From: Ardenticatenaceae bacterium
GTDB lineage: Bacteria > Chloroflexota > Anaerolineae > Promineifilales > Promineifilaceae
Length of the DNA: 64,000 nt
Assembly: GCA_020634375.1 (NCBI GenBank)
Contig: JACKBX010000003.1
Location: 1-64,000 of the forward strand
Reading direction: 5' to 3'
The position numbers and the translations under genes were made by a program. The notes below the pieces were generated by a model that was given only the letters and a program-made list of their open reading frames with translations, searched no databases and was not told the DNA's origin. This document shows positions 26,494 to 34,617 of this stretch, in pieces (within the stretch, counting starts at the first letter, position 1; each line of letters begins with the position of its first letter).

Positions 26494-27108
26494 TTATGGG
26501 TCTCGTCCCCACTTGATAGGCAGCAAACCAGGGACACGTTGTTTGTAAGTTGTGTAGGCTTCGCCAAATTCGGCTGCCAACCGTCGTTCTTCCACCCGTG
26601 ACCCGGCCCACAAATACGTCGTTGCCAATAAATTCATCAGCAAGGTCTGCGCAGTCATGGTCGGTGTCGGCCAAAGCATGAGCAGGCTAAAGAAGTAGAG
26701 CGGATGGCGTACAAAAGCGTACATACCGGTCGTGACCAGGTGTGACGGCCGTTCCCCCTTCCCCATCCCCGTCATGAAGAGAAGCGCCTGCCGCACCCCT
26801 ACAAACTCCCAAATATCCGTTTGCAGCAATGCGATGAGTAGCCCAATGAGGCCAACCAATTGCACAGCGGAACCGACCAGATCATATGGCTTTGGAATTT
26901 GCCAAAGCAGCGTGGGCGGCACTTTTGTCCACAGCACCAACACCACCGGCGCAATCGTCATCATGGCAAAGACATTGTAGCCAAGCCGGTACAGCCCCTT
27001 ATAGGCACGGTCGCCCAAAGAGTGGCGCACACGCTCCTTCACTCGCGCATCGGCGGTGAGGCTGTGAACGATGGCCCATGAAATGAATGAAAGGATGAAG
27101 TAAGTCAT
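26494..27108 (-). CDS. NnrU/isoprenylcysteine methyltransferase-like membrane protein
   Basis: A 204-residue protein with five or six membrane helices. The C-terminal half matches the ICMT/NnrU fold: LVTTGMYAFVRHPLYFFSLLMLW (the R-H-P-x-Y motif that binds S-adenosylmethionine) and VEERRLAAEFGEAYTTYKQRVPGLLP. It may methylate a lipid or protein carboxyl, but no substrate is known for this branch. There is no clear ribosome binding site; the ATG follows about 40 bp from a 21-bp repeat array. Some open frames crossing the array overlap its 5' end but are not genes in my view. Confidence 0.8.
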   Translation of the reverse strand: MTYFILSFISWAIVHSLTADARVKERVRHSLGDRAYKGLYRLGYNVFAMMTIAPVVLVLWTKVPPTLLWQIPKPYDLVGSAVQLVGLIGLLIALLQTDIWEFVGVRQALLFMTGMGKGERPSHLVTTGMYAFVRHPLYFFSLLMLWPTPTMTAQTLLMNLLATTYLWAGSRVEERRLAAEFGEAYTTYKQRVPGLLPIKWGRDP

Positions 27109-27146
27109 AAAACTTGTCCCGAAATGACAAAATGTTGTCGTTTAGT

Positions 27147-27350
27147 CGTTCCTCAGGCTCGTTGTGTCGTTCCTCAAGCTCGTTGTGTCGTTCCTCAAGC
27201 TCGTTGTATCGTTCCTCAAGCTCGTTGTATCGTTCCTCAAGCTCGTTGTATCGTTCCTTAAGCTCGTTGTATCGTTCCTTAAGCTCGTTGTATCGTTCCT
27301 TAAGCTCGTTGTATCGTTCCTTAAGCTCGTTGTATCGTTCCTTAAGCTCA
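27147..27350. repeat. 21-bp tandem repeat array (about 9.7 copies)
   Basis: Unit CGTTCCTCAAGCTCGTTGTA plus one T is repeated nine times, with a tenth copy of 15 bp. Copies 1-5 carry CCTC and copies 6-10 carry CCTT, and copies 1-2 carry GTGT where later ones have GTAT, which suggests stepwise expansion. Because 21 is a multiple of three, several frames stay open. It fills most of the 325-bp gap between the NnrU-like and PDO-like genes. Confidence 0.95.
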
Positions 27351-27381
27351 GATTGGTTCAATCTTTGAGATTGAACCAATC
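27351..27381. repeat. 13-bp perfect hairpin next to the array
   Basis: GATTGGTTCAATC (27351-27363) pairs with GATTGAACCAATC (27369-27381) around a 5-nt loop, directly at the array end. It resembles the 7-bp GATTGAC-type units elsewhere. Confidence 0.8.
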
Positions 27382-27433
27382 TATTGCCCATCCACTGAAT
27401 GCGGATTATAAATCGCGGTGGAGGTTATCAACA

Positions 27434-28099
27434 ATGACAAATGAACGAGAAACGGCCGTATCTCATGAACCCATCAACTTAACCGCCCAGCTAGACGAAT
27501 TGGCAGCCTATTTTCAGGAACTGCCCAATCCGGTACGCATCCATTATTGGGGCATCGAAGACGCCAGCCCCGAAGAAAAAGAAGCGCTGCGCCTCTGCCG
27601 CGCCCTGGCAGACCGCTTCGAGAAAATCGAACTCAAGACCTTCTCGCGCAAAGCCAGCTACCAATTTTATCCGGTGCTGGGCTTTATGGGGTTGGATGGC
27701 AAACAAAAGATTGATTATGGCCTGCGCATCATTGGCCTGCCCAGCGGCTACCAAATCACATCGCTGATTGCCGCTGTTCAGGCGGCTTCATTTCGTGGCG
27801 TTACCCTGGAACCTCTGACCCGAATCCGGTTGCAAAAGCTGGAAAGTGATGTCAACCTGGAACTGGTCACGGCCGACGACGATGAATACGGCCCCATTAT
27901 GGCAAAGCTGGCCTTTGGATTGGCGGTGGCAAGCCCGCATATCAAAGCGTTCTTGCTCATGTCTAACATGTTCCCGGAGGCGGCTATCCGCCACTCAGCC
28001 TATACGCTGCCTCATTTGGTGGTAAACGGCCGTGTCCACCTCAGCGGCGTCACCGATGAAGAAACCGTCCTCAAACACATCGCATTAGCAGTGAAGTAA
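27434..28099 (+). CDS. Protein disulfide oxidoreductase-like protein without redox cysteines
   Basis: The ATG at 27434 gives 221 residues; the frame runs open upstream only through the repeat array. The fold looks like the two-thioredoxin-domain PDO/AhpF N-terminal family: the first domain ends in DYGLRIIGLPSGYQITSLIAAV, where the family has RxxGxPxGYExxSLI, and the second ends in YTLPHLVVNGRVHLSGVTDEETVLKHI, with the cis-Pro and the usual end. Both CxxC sites are missing. Where the second should be there is ADDDEYGPI, and the only cysteine is in ALRLCRALADRF. It is probably non-redox, a scaffold or regulator. Two ACGGCCGT sites encode ETAV and NGR. Confidence 0.7.
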   Translation: MTNERETAVSHEPINLTAQLDELAAYFQELPNPVRIHYWGIEDASPEEKEALRLCRALADRFEKIELKTFSRKASYQFYPVLGFMGLDGKQKIDYGLRIIGLPSGYQITSLIAAVQAASFRGVTLEPLTRIRLQKLESDVNLELVTADDDEYGPIMAKLAFGLAVASPHIKAFLLMSNMFPEAAIRHSAYTLPHLVVNGRVHLSGVTDEETVLKHIALAVK

Positions 28100-28132
28100 C
28101 CTTGTTTTGGGGAAATTCATGGAGCCATTTTT

Positions 28133-28181
28133 GCGTGAAGCGCGAAACGTGAATTTTCTCTGGTCACGCATCACGTTTCAC
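28133..28181. repeat. Heptamer hairpin, GTGAAAC family
   Basis: GTGAAGCGCGAAACGTGAAT faces GGTCACGCATCACGTTTCAC around a short loop between convergent genes. The right arm encodes the C-terminal AVKRDA of the CcmC-like protein. Confidence 0.8.
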
Positions 28182-28796
28182 GGCAACCACCACAATCCCT
28201 TCCGCCGCCGCCATCAACGCCATCATCCCCAAAAAGGTCAATTGAATGCCAGTCGCGGTTGAATTGCGCACCGCATTATCCGGGTGCAGCACCAGGGGAG
28301 CGCTCAGATTCGCCCAAAAGATCAACACCGGCAGCAGCACACTCAGCGCGGCCTGCAACCACCAACGCGGGAAATAACTCTGCGCCACCTGCACAATCAA
28401 CGCCACCGCCAGCATATTCAATGATGTAACCATGCGCGGTTCTTGCCAAAACACCGCCCCCCAATTCAATTGAGAAGCCAGAGCACTGGCCGCCACGCCC
28501 GCCACATAAAAACCAAAGGCCACCCACCCCACTGTGCGCCGCCACCCATTCAGGCTTTGGCCGCGAGTAATCAGTTGGGCTAATCCGATGAGAGCGGCCG
28601 TTACAAACCCCAGCAGTCCGGCCCAAGTTAACGAAACGTGGACGTACACCGCCTTAATACCACTGCCCAACGTCTTTTCATCCGGCCCCAGCCAGACCAG
28701 CAAAACTGCCAATATCCCAATTGTCACCAATGCCCCACCCGCTAATACATTTGTATTCACCGGGCTGCGCCACTGCGCCGCTTCTTTCGTTGCCAT
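28164..28796 (-). CDS. CcmC-like cytochrome c assembly membrane protein
   Basis: A 210-residue protein with six membrane helices. It resembles CcmC/CcsA heme-handling proteins: VYVHVSLTWAGLLGFVTAALIG (a His at the start, as in the family's YFHVPxAW) and LNWGAVFWQEPRMVTSLNML, which corresponds to the family's WGxxWxWDPRxxS tryptophan-rich motif in degraded form. It may hold or move heme, but the altered motif makes the role uncertain. The fabH gene ends 12 bp upstream on the same strand, so the two are probably cotranscribed. It ends in a hairpin repeat. Confidence 0.55.
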   Translation of the reverse strand: MATKEAAQWRSPVNTNVLAGGALVTIGILAVLLVWLGPDEKTLGSGIKAVYVHVSLTWAGLLGFVTAALIGLAQLITRGQSLNGWRRTVGWVAFGFYVAGVAASALASQLNWGAVFWQEPRMVTSLNMLAVALIVQVAQSYFPRWWLQAALSVLLPVLIFWANLSAPLVLHPDNAVRNSTATGIQLTFLGMMALMAAAEGIVVVAVKRDA

Positions 28797-28808
28797 CTAC
28801 TTTTACCT

Positions 28809-29969
28809 CTATTCTTCCGGGCGTTTGTCGGCATCTTTCAGGCGGGCATCCGGGGTAGGCGAACCGGCTATCCAAGCCAAAAGGCGCCGCGCCAACTGTC
28901 GCACCCGAGAACGAGCGCGAGCGGCCACGTAACGCGCCCGTCGCCATTGCCGCCGCATAGGTGATATGGGTGGTGGTGTCACATTCCACTTCACCACCGC
29001 CGATCCCCACGTCAGCCCACCGCCAAAGCCGACAAATACCAGATTGTCATCGGGGTGTAGTTTGCCTTCTTTTGCCGCATCGCACAAGGCAATGGGAATA
29101 GAGGCCGCAGATGTATTGCCGAAGCGGTCTAAGTTGATGAAGAATTTTTCTGGGGGAAGTTTGAGCTTTTTAGCTGCATGGTCGATGATGCGTTGGTTGG
29201 CCTGATGGGGCACGATGAGGGACACGTCGTCCATCGTCAGCCCCGCCTTCTCTACTACTTCTTCAATGGATTCGGGGACAACGCTGGTGGCAAAACGGAA
29301 TACTTGACGGCCGTTCATGTGAATGGTGCTCTTGTGTCCGTTCAAATAAGACGTGCCATAGTGAGGGACAGCATTACCCCGCCCATTGTACAAACTGAGC
29401 AAATTCCCACCAGAACCATCCGAGCGCAAGGTGGTTGCCAACACGCCGCCGGGTATGTCGGAGCCTTTCAGCACCACAGCTCCGGCCCCATCGCCAAACA
29501 AAATGCAGGTGCCGCGATCTTGCCAATCTGTAATGCGGGAGAGGGTTTCTGCACCCACAATAACGGCCGTGTCCACCGCACCCGTTGCAATCGAATTCGC
29601 CGCCAAACTAAGCGCATAGATAAAACCCGTGCAGGCCGCGCTCAAGTCAAACGCCCCCGCTTTACGCGCTCCCAGGTAATCTTGCAGCAGCGAAGCCGTA
29701 GACGGAAACACAAATTCTGGCGTAGATGTTGCCACAATAATCAAGTCCACTTGAGTCGGGTTGATTTTAGACATCGCCAGGGCGCGTGCCGCAGCCTCAA
29801 AGGCTAATGTGGCTGTTGTCTCTTTCTCATTCGCCAGGCGACGTTCGCGGATGCCTGTGCGCGTGTAAATCCACTCGTTGGATGTGTCTACCATGCCCGC
29901 CAGGTCATCATTCGTCAAGACCTGTTCCGGAAGATAGCACCCCCAGCCGACGATATGTGCGTATCTCAT
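28809..29969 (-). CDS. fabH: 3-oxoacyl-ACP synthase III (FabH) with Arg-rich C-terminal tail
   Basis: The ATG at 29969 (MRYAHIVGWGCYLPEQVLTN) gives 386 residues. The catalytic triad is visible: Cys near 112 in LSAACTGF, His in IVPHQANQRII, and Asn in DRFGNTSAAS. GFGGGLTWGSAVVKW ends the usual enzyme at about residue 328. It condenses acyl-CoA with malonyl-ACP to begin fatty acid or polyketide synthesis. About 55 more residues follow, with many Arg and Ala (MRRQWRRARYVAARARSRVR), which is not usual for FabH and may bind membrane, RNA or ACP. No other fatty acid gene is nearby. Confidence 0.92.
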   Translation of the reverse strand: MRYAHIVGWGCYLPEQVLTNDDLAGMVDTSNEWIYTRTGIRERRLANEKETTATLAFEAAARALAMSKINPTQVDLIIVATSTPEFVFPSTASLLQDYLGARKAGAFDLSAACTGFIYALSLAANSIATGAVDTAVIVGAETLSRITDWQDRGTCILFGDGAGAVVLKGSDIPGGVLATTLRSDGSGGNLLSLYNGRGNAVPHYGTSYLNGHKSTIHMNGRQVFRFATSVVPESIEEVVEKAGLTMDDVSLIVPHQANQRIIDHAAKKLKLPPEKFFINLDRFGNTSAASIPIALCDAAKEGKLHPDDNLVFVGFGGGLTWGSAVVKWNVTPPPISPMRRQWRRARYVAARARSRVRQLARRLLAWIAGSPTPDARLKDADKRPEE

Positions 29970-30003
29970 AATGATTCCTTCACAAAAATTGGGACTAAAG
30001 ATT

Positions 30004-30059
30004 AGGGATTCAAGGCTGATCATGTCACCAGTCTTCAATGACCGACCTTGAATCCCTAG
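30004..30059. repeat. 13-bp hairpin upstream of fabH
   Basis: TAGGGATTCAAGG (30004-30016) and CCTTGAATCCCTA (30047-30059) are perfect complements around a 30-nt loop. It lies in the 255-bp gap between divergently transcribed fabH and the protease gene. Confidence 0.75.
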
Positions 30060-30107
30060 TTAGAAAACCCAGGCAAAGGCCATCGGTTACGCCATAATTA
30101 TTGACGA

Positions 30108-30138
30108 GAGTTGTCAAATCTTGAAGATTTGACAACTC
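30108..30138. repeat. 15-bp perfect hairpin, AAGATTTGACAA family
   Basis: GAGTTGTCAAATCTT (30108-30122) and AAGATTTGACAACTC (30124-30138) pair around a single base. The same core is found at 40136-40168. It lies in a divergent gap, so it is unlikely to be only a terminator. Confidence 0.85.
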
Positions 30139-30223
30139 TTGTGCAGACGATTGTTTCTGAGAAAGGTGGTACATTTATCATGCGACATGGCTTTTCCATA
30201 ACTCGCAAACTTGCAAACTAACT

Positions 30224-32107
30224 ATGACTTATAAAAAACTTCTACTTCTCTTTGGATTGATTTGGGCATTGGCGGGATGCGGCTCGGATAAGGCCGCTGT
30301 GCCGCCGTTGGTTTTGGAGGCGCCGCCAACGGCCGTTTCCAACGCCCTTACCACCCTCGCCACCCATCCCCTCATCCCTCACCGCGATATGGTGGCGCTG
30401 ACGGCGCAGTTCACAGGCACGGCCGTTCCCGAAGTCGCCGCCGAAACGGCCGTCCCCTACCACGTCGGCGATGTTGTACCCTTTTGGTACAAAGACCTCG
30501 CCGCCGGAAGCAACGAGCAAATCAACGCCCGCCTCGTCTACCGTTCCGACGCGCTGAATATGTGGGTGCAAGAAGGAGCGCGGGTGGACGACGATGATGT
30601 GGTTGCCGCCGGGCAATTCATTGAGGCGCAGATTTTGCCCACCAACCATGCCTTCTTCGGGCACGAATGGTCTCCCGGCGTGGACGGCGACCCGCGCATC
30701 AATGTGCTGCATCTCAAAGATTTGAGCGGCGTGGGCATTGCCTATTTCTCTTCGTCGGATGAGTACGTAACGGCCGTCAACCCCTACTCCAACCAGCGCG
30801 AAATGCTCTATGTCAGCCTACAAGATGCGACAGTGGGCAGCGAGCAATACTTCGCCACCATCGCCCACGAGCTCCAGCACATGAGCCAGTGGATCATTGA
30901 CCGTAACGAGGACGCCTGGGCCAACGAAGGGCTGTCTGAACTGGCCGTTCACGTCAACGGCTATTCCACCCACCGCGAAGCCACCTATGCCGCACAGCCA
31001 GACATCCCCCTGACCAATTTGCAGCAGGATGCGGCCGTTGTCGGCCAACATTATGCCGCCGCTTTCCTCTTCACCGCTTACTTTAATGACCGTTTTGGCG
31101 AGGAAGCTATGCAAAGGCTGGTACAGCACTCGGAAAATGGGGTGGATGGGTATACGGCCGTTCTCAACGACCTATCCACCGGCCTCACCTTCGACGACCT
31201 CTTTGCCGACTGGCTGGTTGCCAACACCCTCTCCGGGCTGGGGCGCGGCGAAGGCGTCTACCGCTACCAAACCATCGCGCTGCCCGCCATCAGCACCCAA
31301 CCGCTGAAATTGAACCGCGTAGAAGAGGCCACCGTCAGCCAATACGGAGCCGACTTTTGGCAAATCAAAGGGGACGAACCGCTGACGCTGGTCTTTACGG
31401 GCACGCAGCAGGTACAGACCATTGATGCCGCGCCGCACAGCGGCAGCCATTTCTGGCTCAGTTACCCGGCGGATGAGTCGGATATGCGCCTGACGCGCCC
31501 GGTTGACCTGACGGGGCTGGATGCGGCCACACTCACATTCTGGACGTGGTACGACATTGAAGAAGGGTGGGATTATGGCTACGTGGCCGTCTCTACGGAT
31601 GATGGCGCAACCTGGGACTTGCTGGAAACGCAGCACACCACCCGCGACAACCCGGAAGGCAACAGTTTTGGCCCTGGCTTCACGGGCAGTTCGGGGGGAT
31701 GGGTGCAGGAAACGGCCGTGCTCACCCCCTACGCCGGGCAAACAATCCTACTGCGCTTCCAAACCATCACCGATGATGCCGTGCATCTGGCCGGATGGGC
31801 CATTGACGACATCGCCATTCCCGAATTGGGCTACAGTGACGACGCGGAGCAGGACAATGGCTGGACGGCCGCAGGCTTTGTGCGCATGACCGGCACGCTG
31901 CCGCAGCGTTTCATCGTGCAGCTTGTTTTGTTGGGCGATGGCGCGGTGCAGGTGCAGCGCCTGCCATTAGACGCGAACCAACAGGGGCGCTGGCCTATCC
32001 CGTTGGGCGCAGCGTTTGATGAAGCCGTCATCATTGTGGCCGGAGCGACGCCTTTTACGTCGGAAACGGCCGTGTATGCCACCAAACTGGAAGAGATTGG
32101 AGATTAG
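30224..32107 (+). CDS. Secreted lipoprotein zinc metalloprotease, first of two tandem copies
   Basis: A 627-residue exported protein. The N-terminus KKLLLLFGLIWALAGCGSD is a lipoprotein signal with the lipobox Cys in LAGC near residue 19. A gluzincin-type site is present: HELQHMSQW near residue 215 and WANEGLSEL as the third ligand after it. From about 410 a jelly-roll region (LTFWTWYDIEEGWDYGYVAVSTDDGATWD) resembles the C-terminal part of immune inhibitor A-type M6 peptidases. It likely degrades proteins outside the cell. The next gene encodes a paralogue with the same order of domains. Seven ACGGCCGT sites are present, mostly read as TAV. Confidence 0.83.
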   Translation: MTYKKLLLLFGLIWALAGCGSDKAAVPPLVLEAPPTAVSNALTTLATHPLIPHRDMVALTAQFTGTAVPEVAAETAVPYHVGDVVPFWYKDLAAGSNEQINARLVYRSDALNMWVQEGARVDDDDVVAAGQFIEAQILPTNHAFFGHEWSPGVDGDPRINVLHLKDLSGVGIAYFSSSDEYVTAVNPYSNQREMLYVSLQDATVGSEQYFATIAHELQHMSQWIIDRNEDAWANEGLSELAVHVNGYSTHREATYAAQPDIPLTNLQQDAAVVGQHYAAAFLFTAYFNDRFGEEAMQRLVQHSENGVDGYTAVLNDLSTGLTFDDLFADWLVANTLSGLGRGEGVYRYQTIALPAISTQPLKLNRVEEATVSQYGADFWQIKGDEPLTLVFTGTQQVQTIDAAPHSGSHFWLSYPADESDMRLTRPVDLTGLDAATLTFWTWYDIEEGWDYGYVAVSTDDGATWDLLETQHTTRDNPEGNSFGPGFTGSSGGWVQETAVLTPYAGQTILLRFQTITDDAVHLAGWAIDDIAIPELGYSDDAEQDNGWTAAGFVRMTGTLPQRFIVQLVLLGDGAVQVQRLPLDANQQGRWPIPLGAAFDEAVIIVAGATPFTSETAVYATKLEEIGD

Positions 32108-32129
32108 AGACTGGAGATTAAAGGCCATG

Positions 32130-32282
32130 TGGCATTCGGGAAGCGAAATGCCATTTCGGGAGAGCGAAATGCCATTTCGGGAGAGCGAAATGCCACTTCG
32201 GGAGACGGAAATGCCTCTTCGGGAGGCGGATTTGCCTCTTCGGGAGGCGGATTTGCCATTTCGGGAGGCGGATTTGCCATTT
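32130..32282. repeat. 21-bp tandem repeat array (about 7 copies)
   Basis: Unit GCCATTTCGGGAGAGCGAAA plus one T repeats six times from 32150, with a 20-bp variant before it and a 7-bp remnant after. Units drift from GAGCGAAAT to GGCGGATTT across the array. Each unit contains the inverted pair ATTTCG/CGAAAT, so the array could form several stems. It fills the 330-bp gap between the two metalloprotease genes, together with the hairpin at 32371-32420. Confidence 0.95.
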
Positions 32283-32370
32283 ATTGGGAATTGCCAATCC
32301 CAGCCCAGAGTTGTTGGAATTTAACAAAACATCAGGTACTCTTGCCCCTTCCGTCAACAAATTATCGTGT

Positions 32371-32420
32371 GGAGGGGAGACTTTAGTCGAATCACGAAAA
32401 TCGACTAAAGTCTCCCCTCC
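32371..32420. repeat. 20-bp perfect hairpin, GGAGGGGAG family
   Basis: GGAGGGGAGACTTTAGTCGA (32371-32390) and its exact complement (32401-32420) enclose 10 nt. A close relative with compensating changes lies at 46302-46351. It ends 17 bp before the next ATG. Confidence 0.9.
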
Positions 32421-32437
32421 CATTCACCAAGAAAATT

Positions 32438-34558
32438 ATGGACTCTTATCAACCTAACTCAAATCCCAATCCCAACCGCAAGTTCTTCCTCGCCTGTGGC
32501 GGCTGCCTGGGCATTTCACTGGTCCTATTTGCCTGTTTGGGCATATTTGGCTTCATTGGCTACACCTACTGGCAGGAAAACGGCGGCGACTTGTCTACAC
32601 AAATCGCCCAATTGGTAGAGACGGTCACAGTTACGCCGCAGTCTACGCCGCGCTTCAAGCCAACGGTGACACCCGCCGACCCGGTCATCAAACCCAGCGC
32701 CACGGCAACGGCCGTTCCCAACACCAAAACCATCCCCACGCCCACAGCGCTGCCCGTCACAACGCCACTGTCTATCCCCGTGCCAGACAGCATCATCCAA
32801 ACAGAAATCCCCGCCAACGCCTACCGCGACCTGGAAAAACTGTACAGCGCCGAGTATCCGCCCAACGATTATTTTGCGGCAGCCATTCGCCTGGGCAAAG
32901 AGAACTTGAGCGAACGCACCATCAGCAGCCCCGCCTACCAGGTAGGCGATACGCAAACCTTCATCACCGATGATGGCAGCATTCAGGCCACACTGCTGGC
33001 AGCCACCGACCACACCTATTTTTGGGTAGAAAACGGGTTGGACATCGACGAAAAAGCCATTACAACCGCCGCCAATCGCCTGGAAACAGAATACTACCCG
33101 CTGCTGGTCAATTTGTTTGGGCAAGAATGGCAGCCCGGCGTGGATAATGACCCGCATTTTTCCATTTTGCACCTGCGCCTGCCGGTAGATGCCTCGGAGT
33201 TGGGCTTTTTCACCAGCCTGGATGAGTATCCCCGCGCCATGTACAGCGATTCCAATCAACAGGAAGTGGTGTATTTGAATATGGCGGCCATGGATGTGGG
33301 CGAGGACATTTATTACGGCACGATGGTTCACGAGGTACAGCACCTGATCCAGTGGAATATAGACCCCAACGAAGCGACGTGGCTAAATGAAGGATTGTCG
33401 CAGTTGGCCGAGATTTATATGGGACTCAATACGGCCGATGCCTATTATTACATGCGCCAGCCGGACATCCGCCTGAATACGTGGGAGTATGACGAGGATG
33501 TGGTCGATGCCCATTATTCGGGCGCGTACCTGTTTTGTGTGTATTTGTGGGAGCAGTTGGGGGAAACGGCCGTGCAAGAACTCTCCCGCCACCCTGCCAA
33601 CGACATGAGCGGCGTGCGCTCCGTGCTGCAAGGCTACGGCGAACGCAGCCTGGAAGATTTCATGGCCGACTGGGCCGCCGCCAACTGGCTGGATGATCGC
33701 GCTGTGGGCAATGCCTATGGCTACGATGTGCTAGACCCTGGCGAGCCAGATTTGCAAATGCGCATCCGCCAATTCCCCTACGAGCGCACGGATGCGCTGC
33801 CACAGTATGGCGTTCATTACTACGCCCTCAGCACAACCGGCAAAGCCACCATTAGCTTCGCCGGGGATACGCTGACGGACTTGATGGGTGCGGCCCCACT
33901 CAGTGGGCGGCAAGTCTGGTTTGCCCCGGCGATGGATGAAACAGACGCCTCATTAACCCTGCACTTTGACCTGACCGACCTTTCAACGGCGACGCTGGCG
34001 TTTAATGCCTGGTACGATTTGGAAGAGGATTGGGATTTTGCTTATGTCAGCATCTCCACCGACAACGGCACGACGTGGGATTTGCTCTCCCCGGAACATC
34101 TGTCTGCGGGGGATTATGGGCCAGCGTTTAACGGCTGTTCCGACGCCGAACATGACGCGATTAACGGCTGGGTCGAAGAAGCGATTAACCTGAATCCGTA
34201 TGCGGGACAGGACGTGTTGGTGCGCTTTGAGGCGCTGACAGACTCATCCATCACCGGGCAAGGGTTTGCGGTGGATGATGTGCATGTGCCGGAAATGAGT
34301 GCGGTGAAGGCGTTAGACACCCTCTCCAATTGGGAAGCGGCTGGTTTTGTGCAAACGGGCTGGCAGTTACCGCAGCAGTGGCGCGTGCAGCTCATTCAAA
34401 ATGGCGCCAAGCCCCAGGTTGTGCCCCTACCCCTCAATGCCCTCAATCAGGGTCAATGGACGGTCGAACTAAGTGAAAACGGCGGCGTGCTGGTGATTAT
34501 GCCGCTCACCCCGTTTACAGATGATATGGCGGAGTATTGGTTCTCAATTGATTCGTAA
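32438..34558 (+). CDS. Membrane-anchored zinc metalloprotease, second tandem copy
   Basis: A 706-residue paralogue of the preceding gene. The N-terminus differs: a short cytoplasmic tail, then a membrane segment at about 18-45 (CLGISLVLFACLGIFGFIGY), and a linker rich in Thr and Pro (residues 60-110). The zinc site is HEVQHLIQWNIDPNE followed by WLNEGLSQLAE near residue 297. The C-terminal beta domain (FNAWYDLEEDWDFAYVSIST) is like that of its neighbour. The two proteins probably cleave extracellular protein, one lipid-anchored and one by a helix. The gene carries a few ACGGCCGT sites, read as TAV. Confidence 0.82.
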   Translation: MDSYQPNSNPNPNRKFFLACGGCLGISLVLFACLGIFGFIGYTYWQENGGDLSTQIAQLVETVTVTPQSTPRFKPTVTPADPVIKPSATATAVPNTKTIPTPTALPVTTPLSIPVPDSIIQTEIPANAYRDLEKLYSAEYPPNDYFAAAIRLGKENLSERTISSPAYQVGDTQTFITDDGSIQATLLAATDHTYFWVENGLDIDEKAITTAANRLETEYYPLLVNLFGQEWQPGVDNDPHFSILHLRLPVDASELGFFTSLDEYPRAMYSDSNQQEVVYLNMAAMDVGEDIYYGTMVHEVQHLIQWNIDPNEATWLNEGLSQLAEIYMGLNTADAYYYMRQPDIRLNTWEYDEDVVDAHYSGAYLFCVYLWEQLGETAVQELSRHPANDMSGVRSVLQGYGERSLEDFMADWAAANWLDDRAVGNAYGYDVLDPGEPDLQMRIRQFPYERTDALPQYGVHYYALSTTGKATISFAGDTLTDLMGAAPLSGRQVWFAPAMDETDASLTLHFDLTDLSTATLAFNAWYDLEEDWDFAYVSISTDNGTTWDLLSPEHLSAGDYGPAFNGCSDAEHDAINGWVEEAINLNPYAGQDVLVRFEALTDSSITGQGFAVDDVHVPEMSAVKALDTLSNWEAAGFVQTGWQLPQQWRVQLIQNGAKPQVVPLPLNALNQGQWTVELSENGGVLVIMPLTPFTDDMAEYWFSIDS

Positions 34559-34560
34559 TC

Positions 34561-34617
34561 GTGAAACGTGATGCGTGAAACGTGAAAAGAAGCGCATCAC
34601 GTTTCACGTATCACGCC
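34561..34617. repeat. Heptamer hairpin, GTGAAAC family
   Basis: GTGAAACGTGATGCGTGAAA faces GCATCACGTTTCACGTATCA around a short AGAAGC loop, between convergent genes. The right end supplies the last codons (KEA) of the YtxH-like gene. Confidence 0.85.

Noticed and set aside
27147..27350. CRISPR array
   Set aside because: The units are direct tandem copies without unique spacers, and no cas gene is near.
26999..27391. Open frame on the minus strand with LKERYNE heptads (coiled coil)
   Set aside because: It is coded almost wholly by the 21-bp array, has no ribosome binding site and overlaps the NnrU-like gene in another frame. A period divisible by three keeps any frame open, so the coiled coil is probably an accident.
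27164..27433. N-terminal extension of the PDO-like protein with SFLKLVV repeats
   Set aside because: It comes from the same array. The ATG at 27434 starts the domain that matches the family, so the extension is not accepted.
34561..34617. tRNA or small structured RNA gene in the gap hairpins
   Set aside because: No cloverleaf, no conserved T-loop and no CCA-like end was seen; arms are simple 7-bp repeats.
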